Shown: positions 19,871 through 28,728 of the stretch, one piece after another
How the letters are laid out: each line of letters starts with the position of its first letter
Numbering within the stretch: the first letter of the stretch is position 1
DNA from: a virus
DNA: 64,000 bases
Virus record (IMG/VR): IMGVR_UViG_3300017925_000001
Coordinates: 45,725-109,724 of that record
Strand: one strand, 5' to 3'
Program-made: the position numbers and the translations under genes
Notes under the pieces: model-generated
Database searches by the model: none
Told to the model about the DNA's origin: nothing
The model's input: the letters and a program-made list of their open reading frames with translations, nothing else

Positions 19871-22800
19871 ATGCCTACAGTAGAAGAGCTTCAGGGAGAC
19901 AAGGATTTCATGGCGGCTACACCCGCTGATCAGCAACGATATTTATCCTCTGTTGACCCTGAATTTAAGGCCGCACACCCTGAGGATCAATCTGCATACT
20001 TGGCTCATGTTACCAATGCACCAACAGGTGAGCAACCAAAGCAAGGTGCGCTTGACACAGCTAATCAGCAGTATGAAGGTCCTGGGGTAGTCAATGCTTT
20101 GGGGCGCGTAGCTACTATGCTACCAAACATGGCTAAACAGGCGTACCATGCTTTCACAGACCCGCGTACGGAAGAGGAAAATAAACTAGATAAAACACCT
20201 GTGGTTGGTAATGCTGCATTGGCCGCGAAGCGCATGCTGTTGGACCCAAGTCAACAGGCGTATGAGAAGACAGAGAAAATGGCGAGAGACCGTGAACAGT
20301 ATTTTGCTGAGCATGGTCAAGAAGATCCCCATCCGATACAGGCCAAGATGGCTGAGGCTGGCGGTAAAGCCATGTCAATGATCCCGATGGTCGGGCCTTG
20401 GGGTATGAGTTTAGGAGAGCGTGCCGGTAAGGGAGATGTCTCTGGCGCGTTGACCGAGGCGGGAAGTCTGGCTCTTGCTCCTGAGATCGCGCATGAAGCA
20501 ATGCCGGGTGGAGCATTACCGGGCGCGGCTGAAGCTGGCGCTCGTCCATTACCTACAGCTGATGCGGCTGTTCGCATGGGAGCACGCGGAGCTACTAAAG
20601 TACAACCTATGCTACCCACAGCAATTGGTGCAGTAGCAGGTGAAACCGTTGGTCACCCTTATTGGGGCGCTATCGCTGGGCGTATTATGCTTCCACAAGC
20701 GTGGCTTGGTCCTCTTCTGGAGAAAGGCCGAACTTTTGGTCTTGATGCTAATGAGGCAGGTATTGTACATCTAGGTGAACGATTACAACAAGCGGAAGCT
20801 GCTGCTGCTGAAGCTAAGACTGCGTATGATGCGCACAAACCTGGACGAGAGCAAGGTATTCCTGCTCCTAAGGAAGTGCTTGATGCATATGAGAAAACAC
20901 AGACTGCTCTGCAGACAGCGCAAGCACACTTCCAAGCTGCACAAGAAGACTACCTAGCTAAGAGAGGTAGACCTCCAGTATCTATGGAACTTTCCCCTGA
21001 GCAACAAGCTGCCCAGGCTGAGCGTATGACGCCCCCTCCGACTAATGAAAAGCTGGGAGCACGCCAAGAAAAGCTGATGGCAGACATAGAGGCCAAGGCT
21101 CCCCCGTATGCAGAAGGGACTGAGCCACTTCCTCGGATGGGAGAAAAACAACCTGGGATGACCGAAGGTAAACCGGAGGTCCCTGCCGAGGTAAAGCCCG
21201 AGGTTGCCCCTATCATGACCGCAGGTAAACCTGAGCGTGCCCCAAGTATGGCTGGGCTAAAAGTGACGCCCGAAGGCAAAGTAGAGGATACCACCGCTAT
21301 ACAAACGGCAACCAAGGAAGCCCTAGGGGCAGAGAAACCAGCTAGGATGGTCCCAGCTACCGAAGGTACGGCAGTGAGACCTGGGGAAGTGCCACCGATG
21401 CGTGGTGAATATACTCCAGCACCTGCACCAGCACCAGAAGTTAAGGCAGCTCCAGTTCCAGAAGCTAAGATTCCTGCAAAGGAACCCGGTCTGATGGGCC
21501 CTGAGAAGGAATTGGCGCACGAAGGACGCTCACCTGAGGATCTAGCGAAGGTAGACCGTGCCGTCGCTGAACTGCCCAATCAAGACCTCCAAAGGCTGGG
21601 CACACGTTTTGGTCTAGATGAGTCAAAGTATGACTTCTCAAAGCGCGAAGCTACCCGTGAGGGTGGCAGCAAGCACCCAATAGAGCGTGAGAAATTCTCC
21701 AAGGACACCCAGGAAAAACTACCTGAAGCCCTGAAGAACCATATCGTAGATGCGGCGAAAGCCTTTGATGAGAAGAATCCCGATGTCTTTAGTCCGCAGG
21801 ACTTGAGTTCTTCTGGGAATGCTGCGCGTGCCAGAGCCATCCTGACTGAGGCAATGAAGCGCTATACGGACGAACTTGCTGCCAAGGGGCAAGCAGGGGG
21901 CGCACCTGCTGACATACGTACGCAGGTCGGAGCACACAACGCTAATGGAGGCTCTACATTTCACCCAGAAAAAGGTGATCTAAAAGGCCAACCCTACTTT
22001 GCTGTGGGCGGTGAGCCTGAGTTCAAGAACCCAGACCTGAAGATGACAGTCAAGGGCGGGGAATTGACTGCTGAGCAACTCAAAGAATTCTCTGAGCGTC
22101 CTGCGGTTAAGGAAGCACTTGCTAAGCATCCCGATGCCAGCATAGGTACATGGCATGATACTGGGGAAGACAACACAGTTGTGGAATTGGTTAAAACTCC
22201 AGCAGCTCGTGACGAGGCTATCGCCATGGGTGTCAAGAATGGCGAGAAAGCCATCTATGATCTGAAGGAAGGCAAGGAAATCCCTACTGGGGGCGACCAA
22301 AGCAAGATGAGCGCAGAGGATCGCGCCAAGGTTCAAGAAGAGCTTGCCAAGGAAGGCCAAAGTGGTGGTGCTCCTGGTGTAGTTACCAAAGAGGCCAAAC
22401 TACCCACAGGTGATGACTTGATCAAGAAGTATGGGGAATCCAGTGGGGACCCTGCGCAGACTACATTCATCCTGAAGGATGGACGTGGTGTAGCCAACAC
22501 TGGTGTTGACCATGATGTGATGCTGGGTGGCAAAGCTACCGATGTAAATCCTCGGCGCGAGCAGTTCATACAGGATGGAAACATTCGCGTACGTCCTCGC
22601 TCGGGAGGCAAGGCCGGTAGAGAAGTAGCCATCTCCATACCAGATGATGGAATCACTGCAGAGCAGATGAAGTACCTTCAGAAGATGAGTCCGCAGTTAC
22701 GAAGCGGAGTCGTCATGATGGAGGGTAGCAAAGCTGGTTCCAAGTACAAGGTTCTGGAGTATGGCGCTGCTACAAATGAAGCTCTGGAAGATGCAGTCAA

Positions 22801-23956
22801 TCACATTACCAATGATGCAGGTAAGCATCTTCCCCCAGTCAGTGGTGGGTCTGGTGCAGCAGACAAAGCTGCTAAGGTAGCCAAAGAGCTGCCCCCTCTT
22901 CCTGAATTAGCTGAGAAACATTTGACTCCCGAGGAGAAGTTGGGAGTGAGCAAGTCGGAAGCTCAGCAAACCAAGTTTATTGAGCGTATGGAGCAGATCC
23001 CAGAAGTTCATGAATACAGGGATATAGCTTTGGTTGGTGAAGGTGCTAGAAAATGGTACCAGAGAAGTTCCCAAGCTTTCGACGCTATGGCTGAAGAAGC
23101 TCCTGAATACTTCAAAGATGGTGATAAGGAAAAATTCATCAATCTATTAGCTGCCAGTTCACCTCGGCAGTCTGTAGCGATGAATCTACGTGAGACATTA
23201 CGTACATGGACAGCCTATGTTGATGCAAATCGACCCACAGGGCAACCTTTGGAAGATTTGTTGAAGGAGAATTTGACTTCTGCAACATCCAAGGTACCCA
23301 ATGCACTGAAAGCCATCAATGGCGAAGACATGTGGCCGGACATCACGAAGAATAAAGCGTTCAAGGTACCAAGTTTTGCAAGAAACTTGAGAGGATATCT
23401 CGATTCTGTTACCAACGATGGGTGGATGTCTCTGTTTGCTGGGCTTGATCCCAGGGAGATCTCCAGTGCTCACTCATATCACCCTCTGTCTGTTGCTACG
23501 CGTGCTGCCGCTGAAGAACTTGGCTGGAGCCCTGCGGAAGCGCAAGCGTCAATTTGGAGTTTCACACAAGCTTTAACTGAGCGTGGTGAAGAATTACCTG
23601 AAGAAGTTCGTAAGCATTCTGAGGACTTTGTTGACCTCTTAGCTCACGACCCACAAGTACGTGGTTTACTAGCAGATCTAGGAGTCTCACATGCCAACCT
23701 CGACGCAAAGCTCGCAGCCATCGGAGAAAAGCCAGAAGTCTCCGGTAGAACTACGCCAACTACTTCTCGCAGTATTGAGCGGCTTAAAGAACGCATCGAA
23801 ACAGCAAGAGGTAAAGGAACCATCCCACCTCCAAAGTCAGCCCAAGGAGAATTTGGGTTCCGAGAAGCTCCAGCAGGAGAATCTCGGTCCAGACTCAAGG
23901 ATGAGGATGTCGAATTCAACACTGCAAAGATGAACGCTGTTCGAATGAAACGATAG
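19871..23956 (+). CDS. 1,361-aa multidomain virion protein
   Basis: The N-terminal 300 residues are Ala/Gly-rich helices with amphipathic stretches; residues about 300-560 are Pro/Glu/Lys-rich linker. A middle block around 720-790 (SIGTWHDTGEDNTVVELVKT) looks like a folded domain I have seen in other phage virion proteins. Residues about 1,050-1,260 form a compact helical domain (LLAASSPRQSVAMNLRET; VPSFARNLRGYLDSVTNDGW; EELGWSPAEAQASIWSF) reminiscent of a DUF7178-like, possibly helix-hairpin-helix domain. Likely an ejected internal protein with an enzymatic or DNA-binding tail. Confidence 0.55.
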   Translation: MPTVEELQGDKDFMAATPADQQRYLSSVDPEFKAAHPEDQSAYLAHVTNAPTGEQPKQGALDTANQQYEGPGVVNALGRVATMLPNMAKQAYHAFTDPRTEEENKLDKTPVVGNAALAAKRMLLDPSQQAYEKTEKMARDREQYFAEHGQEDPHPIQAKMAEAGGKAMSMIPMVGPWGMSLGERAGKGDVSGALTEAGSLALAPEIAHEAMPGGALPGAAEAGARPLPTADAAVRMGARGATKVQPMLPTAIGAVAGETVGHPYWGAIAGRIMLPQAWLGPLLEKGRTFGLDANEAGIVHLGERLQQAEAAAAEAKTAYDAHKPGREQGIPAPKEVLDAYEKTQTALQTAQAHFQAAQEDYLAKRGRPPVSMELSPEQQAAQAERMTPPPTNEKLGARQEKLMADIEAKAPPYAEGTEPLPRMGEKQPGMTEGKPEVPAEVKPEVAPIMTAGKPERAPSMAGLKVTPEGKVEDTTAIQTATKEALGAEKPARMVPATEGTAVRPGEVPPMRGEYTPAPAPAPEVKAAPVPEAKIPAKEPGLMGPEKELAHEGRSPEDLAKVDRAVAELPNQDLQRLGTRFGLDESKYDFSKREATREGGSKHPIEREKFSKDTQEKLPEALKNHIVDAAKAFDEKNPDVFSPQDLSSSGNAARARAILTEAMKRYTDELAAKGQAGGAPADIRTQVGAHNANGGSTFHPEKGDLKGQPYFAVGGEPEFKNPDLKMTVKGGELTAEQLKEFSERPAVKEALAKHPDASIGTWHDTGEDNTVVELVKTPAARDEAIAMGVKNGEKAIYDLKEGKEIPTGGDQSKMSAEDRAKVQEELAKEGQSGGAPGVVTKEAKLPTGDDLIKKYGESSGDPAQTTFILKDGRGVANTGVDHDVMLGGKATDVNPRREQFIQDGNIRVRPRSGGKAGREVAISIPDDGITAEQMKYLQKMSPQLRSGVVMMEGSKAGSKYKVLEYGAATNEALEDAVNHITNDAGKHLPPVSGGSGAADKAAKVAKELPPLPELAEKHLTPEEKLGVSKSEAQQTKFIERMEQIPEVHEYRDIALVGEGARKWYQRSSQAFDAMAEEAPEYFKDGDKEKFINLLAASSPRQSVAMNLRETLRTWTAYVDANRPTGQPLEDLLKENLTSATSKVPNALKAINGEDMWPDITKNKAFKVPSFARNLRGYLDSVTNDGWMSLFAGLDPREISSAHSYHPLSVATRAAAEELGWSPAEAQASIWSFTQALTERGEELPEEVRKHSEDFVDLLAHDPQVRGLLADLGVSHANLDAKLAAIGEKPEVSGRTTPTTSRSIERLKERIETARGKGTIPPPKSAQGEFGFREAPAGESRSRLKDEDVEFNTAKMNAVRMKR

Positions 23957-23959
23957 TAT

Positions 23960-24032
23960 CCCTCGGGGTTGCTCCCGAGGATAGAGTGGGGAGGTGCTCA
24001 TTCCACCTCCCTGCTCGACCTGAATGAGAGGA
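23960..24032 (+). promoter_or_regulatory. two-hairpin pseudoknot element, copy D
   Basis: Hairpin 1 is CCTCGGG (23961-23967)/CCCGAGG (23974-23980) with loop GTTGCT. Hairpin 2 is GGGAGGTG (23989-23996)/CACCTCCC (24004-24011) with loop CTCATTC, closed by GAG (23984) and CTC (24014). The loop is complementary over 7 bases to GAATGAG at 24022-24028, which enters the GAGAGGA ribosome site of the HNH gene at 24039. Confidence 0.75.
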
Positions 24033-24038
24033 AAACAT

Positions 24039-24539
24039 ATGCCAGCAAAAGGACAGTTTCAAACACACTGTAAACGTGGCCACAAAATATCAGGAGACAA
24101 TCTGCATATTGTAAAAAGTACAGGTCAAAGAATATGCAGACGATGCCGAAGAGAAAGAGTCAGCGTCTATAGGAGTTCTGAAAAAGGAAAAAAAGCATCA
24201 CGTAGTACAGCTAACAACAATAGAGAAAAGATAAAGGTAGAAGTTCTCACGCACTATGGAAAAGGTGGGAAGCTTATGTGTTGTTGGTCTGGTTGCAAAA
24301 TTTGTGACTTAGACATGCTAAGCTTAGACCATGTGAAAAATGATGGTCAAGAACACGTTAGTGAAACAGGTATAAGGTATCTAGGCATACGTCTATATAG
24401 ATGGGCAAGGAGAAATAATTTTCCAAAAACTTTGCAAACCCTATGCTTTAACCATCAGCACAAAAAAGAAATTGTCAGGCGCAAAAAGAATAGGATCGAC
24501 AATCGTGAAAGAGATGCCAAGCGCATCGGAAGGAATTAA
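24039..24539 (+). CDS. HNH endonuclease with zinc ribbons
   Basis: 166 aa from ATG 24039. The N-terminal HCKRGHKISGDN then ICRRCRRERV forms a four-ligand zinc motif common in phage HNH enzymes. The nuclease part has CWSGCKICDLDM, then LSLDHVKNDGQ (HNH first His) and LCFNHQHKKEI (last His), consistent with a treble-clef betabetaalpha-metal fold. Basic throughout. Free-standing homing-type endonuclease placed directly behind element D. The next gene starts 3 bases later with the same first eight bases (ATGCCAGC). Confidence 0.8.
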   Translation: MPAKGQFQTHCKRGHKISGDNLHIVKSTGQRICRRCRRERVSVYRSSEKGKKASRSTANNNREKIKVEVLTHYGKGGKLMCCWSGCKICDLDMLSLDHVKNDGQEHVSETGIRYLGIRLYRWARRNNFPKTLQTLCFNHQHKKEIVRRKKNRIDNRERDAKRIGRN

Positions 24540-24541
24540 CA

Positions 24542-25243
24542 ATGCCAGCTTATCAGACTACACCTTTCAAGCCAACCCCAAAGGTCATGACTCCCGGTAT
24601 ACCCGCGTATTTTTGGGGAACGTGGAACGACAAAACCGGAAATACTACGGGCAAAGTTATTAGCAATTCTGCTGCTAGTACAACTGCTACAGTGACATTG
24701 CAGATTCAATCTGGAAATATCCCAGTAATAGGGGCTCTTATTAGTATTGTAGGTTCAACTAACTCTGCTGGCATTTTCAATGTTACTAACGCAGTTCTCT
24801 TATCAGTTTCATCGCCTGCAAACCCTGACGAGGGCATTTACACAGTAACATTTGCAATTTCTTCTACAACTCAGTCTACTATGACTGATTCTGGTATATT
24901 CCAAATACCACAGTCAGAAATAGGTGAACCTCTGGCAGCAGGTGCATCTGCACCGCTCGTTCAGATGTACAATATCATGTCCGCTAACCTGAGTCAGGCT
25001 GTGACTGTCGTGGCATCGTTCCCAAGTTTGCCAACGTCCGTGATTCTCTATCTGCAGCAAGCTCTGCAGGACCTGGATTCCGAGTATCAGACTGTTGCGA
25101 CTATAGCAACGGTCAGTACTGGGGCAGTGCAAGGGTCTCCCCAGATTTCAGTAGACCCCACGCTTGGGCGCTTTTTCAGAGTACTCAACGGAACCGTGGT
25201 GGGCGGAACACTACCTACCGTCATTTGTAAAATAATGATCTAA
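24542..25243 (+). CDS. structural hypothetical protein
   Basis: 233 aa, beta-rich and Thr/Ser/Ala/Val-rich, without catalytic motif. The C-terminal half has a helix-forming segment (LPTSVILYLQQALQDL) and a small folded beta module. Placed between virion and fibre genes; likely a tail or head accessory protein. Start ATG 24542 has AAGGAATTAAC upstream. Confidence 0.6.
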   Translation: MPAYQTTPFKPTPKVMTPGIPAYFWGTWNDKTGNTTGKVISNSAASTTATVTLQIQSGNIPVIGALISIVGSTNSAGIFNVTNAVLLSVSSPANPDEGIYTVTFAISSTTQSTMTDSGIFQIPQSEIGEPLAAGASAPLVQMYNIMSANLSQAVTVVASFPSLPTSVILYLQQALQDLDSEYQTVATIATVSTGAVQGSPQISVDPTLGRFFRVLNGTVVGGTLPTVICKIMI

Positions 25244-25253
25244 AGCTAGGAAT

Positions 25254-25297
25254 GGCCGGTGCTTTCCCCCGGCCTCATCTTTGCATTTCGAAGGGCA
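25254..25297 (+). promoter_or_regulatory. single-hairpin element F, reduced pseudoknot
   Basis: Hairpin GGCCGG (25254-25259)/CCGGCC (25269-25274). Loop TGCTTT pairs with AAGGGCA (25292-25297 core) by six pairs including two G-U, covering the AAGGG ribosome site of the gene starting at 25303. Only the second hairpin of the full element is present. It looks like a simplified relative of copies A-E; support is weaker because wobble pairs are needed. Confidence 0.4.
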
Positions 25298-25302
25298 CCC
25301 CT

Positions 25303-25518
25303 ATGGGATATAGCAATGAATTAGAAGTAACGAATCTCTTGCTTACCACCAATCTGCTACAGCAGACCAATGAACTTCAGGTTGCTAATGCTCTTTGGGC
25401 TGGAGGGGGGCAACCAATCCCCCCTAGTCCTCCGGTTTCTGCAAGCGGTTTCGAATTGGAAGATGGATCAGGAGTAATTTTGTTAGAGAGCGGGGATATC
25501 CTGCTTTTGGAGAATTAA
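25303..25518 (+). CDS. small hypothetical fibre-associated protein
   Basis: 71 aa from ATG 25303 (MGYSNELEVTNLL) with GAAGGG upstream; an ATG at 25252 would start inside the hairpin and lacks a ribosome site. The C-terminus (LEDGSGVILLESGDILLLEN) is a short beta motif found at the ends of phage structural proteins. Function unknown. Confidence 0.55.
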   Translation: MGYSNELEVTNLLLTTNLLQQTNELQVANALWAGGGQPIPPSPPVSASGFELEDGSGVILLESGDILLLEN

Positions 25519-25522
25519 TAAT

Positions 25523-26497
25523 ATGGCAAATACTAAAATCAGCGCTCTCACTTCTGGCAACCCTGCACAGGCTGGAGATGTAATTCCCATCGACCGTACA
25601 GGCGCAAACTTTTCAATTACAGCAGGTAGTATAGCTGCTCTAAACACTCTGCCTCAAACTGCTGCTGCTGTCGGATCAAAGTGGCTAAACAGTTACACAG
25701 CGTCCACAGGTGTATTCACAGAAACCCAGCCTACATTCACCGATTTATCGGCACACCCTACTACTCTTTCTGGGTATGGCATTACTGATGCTCTTCCTAT
25801 CGCTGGAGGAACTCTTACAGGTGCTCTATTATTCTCTGCTGATAACACATACGCTATAGGAGCAGCGGGTGCCACACGTCCAAGTACAGTGTATGCGGGC
25901 ACTTCAGTTGTTTCGCCCCTTGTGTCTATACCGTCTACTGGTGTAGTGGAATGGAGTATAGGGAGTAGTCCTGCTGGTATTAGTTATACAGGAGCTGCAT
26001 CACTTTCTATAGGTAATGGAACTTCTGGTGATTATTCTGGAGAGCTAAAGTTATCTACGCTGGACATTGGAGCGTACGCGGTTACCACACACATTCAGAT
26101 TAGCGCAGCTAATAGCAATATCACATTTCAAGATTCTTCGGGTGATCCAAAAATTGATTTAACGAGTACTGCTGGTCTTTTACTGTCAGATGATCTATAT
26201 ATAGGGTGGGGAGCCGATAGTGTACACTATTTTCCTCCTAGCACAAGTATTTCAAATCCTTCGGCTGGTACTGTTTCAATAGATACTACATCTGTTGGCA
26301 ATGGCCTTGGCTCTCTCACAGCAGCTAAATTAATCGAGAATGCTACGCTTACCCCTGCTTCCGCTACGACAGCAGGAGTAACAGGACAAATCGCTTGGCA
26401 AGGCACGAATGGCACAACTGGACAAATCTTCATTTGTACTTCTGGTGGTACCGCAAGCAACGCAATCTGGATGGCTGCAGCGTTGACCAAGGTGTAA
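25523..26497 (+). CDS. tail fibre or appendage protein
   Basis: 324 aa. The N-terminus MANTKISALTSGNPAQAGDV is typical of phage appendage proteins that begin with a T-K-I-S-x-L motif. Residues about 150-185 (LSIGNGTSGDYSGELKLSTL) match a block in the 3642 and 26507 proteins. The C-terminus (TPASATTAGVTGQIAWQG) matches the end of the 8312 protein. Beta-rich throughout. A modular fibre component, probably distal. Confidence 0.68.
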   Translation: MANTKISALTSGNPAQAGDVIPIDRTGANFSITAGSIAALNTLPQTAAAVGSKWLNSYTASTGVFTETQPTFTDLSAHPTTLSGYGITDALPIAGGTLTGALLFSADNTYAIGAAGATRPSTVYAGTSVVSPLVSIPSTGVVEWSIGSSPAGISYTGAASLSIGNGTSGDYSGELKLSTLDIGAYAVTTHIQISAANSNITFQDSSGDPKIDLTSTAGLLLSDDLYIGWGADSVHYFPPSTSISNPSAGTVSIDTTSVGNGLGSLTAAKLIENATLTPASATTAGVTGQIAWQGTNGTTGQIFICTSGGTASNAIWMAAALTKV

Positions 26498-26506
26498 AGG
26501 AGATTT

Positions 26507-27823
26507 ATGGCTGATCAATACCCTGCAAGTGGACTTACACCCAATTTAAAGATGACTCTGGAAGGAATAGCAGTTGGAATAGCTACTAACTTTCTTGAGC
26601 TTGACTCATTGTTTCCTAACGGGCCAACCCCATCAGGCTATCTTCTTCTTACTGGGGGTACCATAGCAGGTAAATTGGGAATTGTTCCCGCTGGTACTGT
26701 TGGTACAAGCCCTGTAGATGCTATTGACATTCTGCTTCCTCCTATAGGAGCAGATTCTTATTTAAAAATAACAGCTCCGGGTTTGACATATTCTCTAAGA
26801 GCTGGATCAGCATCTCTTAATCAATATGATATTATGGCCAATATGATTAGAGACGCAGTGGGAAATACCTATGCTGATGACCCAACGCATGTTGGCCTAC
26901 AATTCGCTATTTCCCCAGAAGGTAATCTTCATAATAGCGAATTTTGGTTTGCTGTTAATCCTGTCGGCGGAAATGGATCTGATATAGTTTTTCTTGTAAC
27001 TGGAGATGGTGTTGTAGGTATACCTGGCACATCCAGTGGACCTAGCACTCCTAATGGAGGAGTATTTGGTTGGTCAAACATTTATCCCGTTGATTATGAC
27101 CAATTAGACACCTATTTATGCCGTCTTTCACCCGGTGTTATAGGTATCGGGGCCAGTATAGGGTCTTACAACGGTTTTGATGGCTCTCTTAAACTTACTA
27201 ATTTGACTGTTGCTGGATCATTTACTGATAATTTATCCTCAACCGGATCGCTTGGGCAAGTTTTGAGCAGCACCGTAACAGGTATAAAATGGGTAGCTGC
27301 TCCTAGCCTTATATCTGCTGCATGGGCTACCTTGTATGGTGACCTGACTGAGAACCAAGTTATTCCTTGGGATGGGCCTACTTTAGGCATACCAGACACA
27401 GGTATTTCCCGTATTTCCGCGCACACTCTTGCATTCGGAAACGGGTCTGCCGGGGATTATTCTGGTCATCTACAAGCTGCTGTGTTTACGGATGGAGCGG
27501 GAACGTATTTATCCGGTGGAACTATACGTTTGGGAAATGGTGCAGGACAGATCAATATTAGTGGCTCTCAGATTTTATATGGTGGAGGAAATGGTTATGG
27601 TAATACCGGACACCTATTTTATATTGATGGGGTTGGAGAAGTTTTTTCGGTTCTATCCACCGGCATAGTACTATTGCCTTTGACTCCGCCTACTTCTGCC
27701 CATACAGCTGGGACACAAGGTCAGTTGACCTCAGGTACAGACGGTAATTTATACTTCTGTTCGATATCGGGACCGGGGGGTGGTGCAACAACTTGGAACA
27801 AACTCAGCATGACCGCAGTATAA
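26507..27823 (+). CDS. modular tail fibre protein
   Basis: 438 aa. N-terminal attachment module (LTPNLKMTLEGIAVGIATNF, then LELDSLF) shared with 3642 and 8312. A central block (SLKLTNLTVAGSFTDN through AAWATLYGDLTENQVIPWDG) matches the 3642 fibre in rearranged order. The C-terminus (TAGTQGQLTSGTDGNLYFCS) is a terminal beta module related to the other fibres. No enzymatic motif. Likely a receptor-binding or connecting fibre. Confidence 0.7.
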   Translation: MADQYPASGLTPNLKMTLEGIAVGIATNFLELDSLFPNGPTPSGYLLLTGGTIAGKLGIVPAGTVGTSPVDAIDILLPPIGADSYLKITAPGLTYSLRAGSASLNQYDIMANMIRDAVGNTYADDPTHVGLQFAISPEGNLHNSEFWFAVNPVGGNGSDIVFLVTGDGVVGIPGTSSGPSTPNGGVFGWSNIYPVDYDQLDTYLCRLSPGVIGIGASIGSYNGFDGSLKLTNLTVAGSFTDNLSSTGSLGQVLSSTVTGIKWVAAPSLISAAWATLYGDLTENQVIPWDGPTLGIPDTGISRISAHTLAFGNGSAGDYSGHLQAAVFTDGAGTYLSGGTIRLGNGAGQINISGSQILYGGGNGYGNTGHLFYIDGVGEVFSVLSTGIVLLPLTPPTSAHTAGTQGQLTSGTDGNLYFCSISGPGGGATTWNKLSMTAV

Positions 27824-27833
27824 AGGAGGCCCC

Positions 27834-28313
27834 ATGCAATTCTATGTCCGCTCCATCAGTAATCGCTTTCTTAGGTTCCTGTACAGCTTTTTCGTGCAGA
27901 TGCCCCTGGAGATCTACTGGCGGTTCATCACTGCGTACGTGCCAACGAGTGCCGTGTTCTTAAATTATACCAGCGCCACTGACCTAGAGCTTCACGCTCA
28001 GTGGTCATTGGCCCAGCAAGGCCTAGTGTCCGCTTCGTTTCCTTTGACTTGTTCAGAGAACGGGCCGATGCATGCGGCAGTGCCCGCAGCATTGACAGTG
28101 GTACCCAAGCACGTCACAGTTGTCTCGGTTCCCGACATCACGCCGGGTGCCATCGTGACGCCTGATATGACACAGGAACCATGCCATAGCTTTGCCTGCT
28201 GTTGGCGTAAAGGCAGAGTCTATGCGGCAGCGTCCAAGGTGCCGGTGACTTTAGCCTATGAGTTTCAGAACCTGATTTTAAGCGACCTCGGAATTGACGT
28301 ATCCCAGAGGTAG
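27834..28313 (+). CDS. hypothetical protein
   Basis: 159 aa with an aromatic, partly hydrophobic N-terminus (residues 10-40) that might be a membrane-associated helix, followed by a compact domain with several Cys (EPCHSFACCWRKGR). Not recognised. Encoded between the fibre block and a small membrane protein; AAGGAGG ribosome site. Confidence 0.5.
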   Translation: MQFYVRSISNRFLRFLYSFFVQMPLEIYWRFITAYVPTSAVFLNYTSATDLELHAQWSLAQQGLVSASFPLTCSENGPMHAAVPAALTVVPKHVTVVSVPDITPGAIVTPDMTQEPCHSFACCWRKGRVYAAASKVPVTLAYEFQNLILSDLGIDVSQR

Positions 28314-28322
28314 GAGAAAGAA

Positions 28323-28658
28323 ATGCAAGTTCAAACAATAGTGCCGCTTATGACACTGCTTTACAAGGTGTTCATGGGCCTGCTGGTCGCGGGAGGAATA
28401 GGTATTATTATGTGGCCTTTTAGATCCATACGAAAAGAGTGGAGAACCTTGAAAGACAGCGTAGCCGAGACGCATGCGGAGCTTGTCACCCAAAGGACGA
28501 ACTGTCTTACCACACTTCAAAATCAGGGGGATCGCCAAATCGAACTTTTAGGCAAAGCTGTGGAAACCCTTGGAAATATCCACACTTCTCAGGCTGCAAT
28601 GTCTGGTTTTATGCAGGCAACGCAGATCATAGCGGCTCCAACCCGTCGCAAACGGTAG
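28323..28658 (+). CDS. small membrane protein with helical tail
   Basis: 111 aa with one N-terminal transmembrane helix (residues about 8-34, YKVFMGLLVAGGIGIIMW) and then a charged alpha-helical region likely to form a coiled coil. That layout fits an inner-membrane spanin-like or other lysis accessory protein, but no partner outer-membrane lipoprotein is adjacent. Function is a guess. It is the last gene before the promoter at 28659. Confidence 0.5.
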   Translation: MQVQTIVPLMTLLYKVFMGLLVAGGIGIIMWPFRSIRKEWRTLKDSVAETHAELVTQRTNCLTTLQNQGDRQIELLGKAVETLGNIHTSQAAMSGFMQATQIIAAPTRRKR

Positions 28659-28688
28659 TTGACAAGCAGCTTCAGTTTGTGGTATAAT
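28659..28688 (+). promoter_or_regulatory. consensus sigma-70-type promoter
   Basis: TTGACA (28659-28664) and TATAAT (28683-28688), both perfect, separated by 18 bp. It begins one base after the stop of the preceding gene and points at the exonuclease gene at 28729. The same pair with the same spacer occurs on the other strand at 56459-56488. Likely recognised by the host housekeeping RNA polymerase and so used early. Confidence 0.85.
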
Positions 28689-28728
28689 GTTTATGAAGTA
28701 AATCAGTGACTCAGAAAGGTCAAATTTA

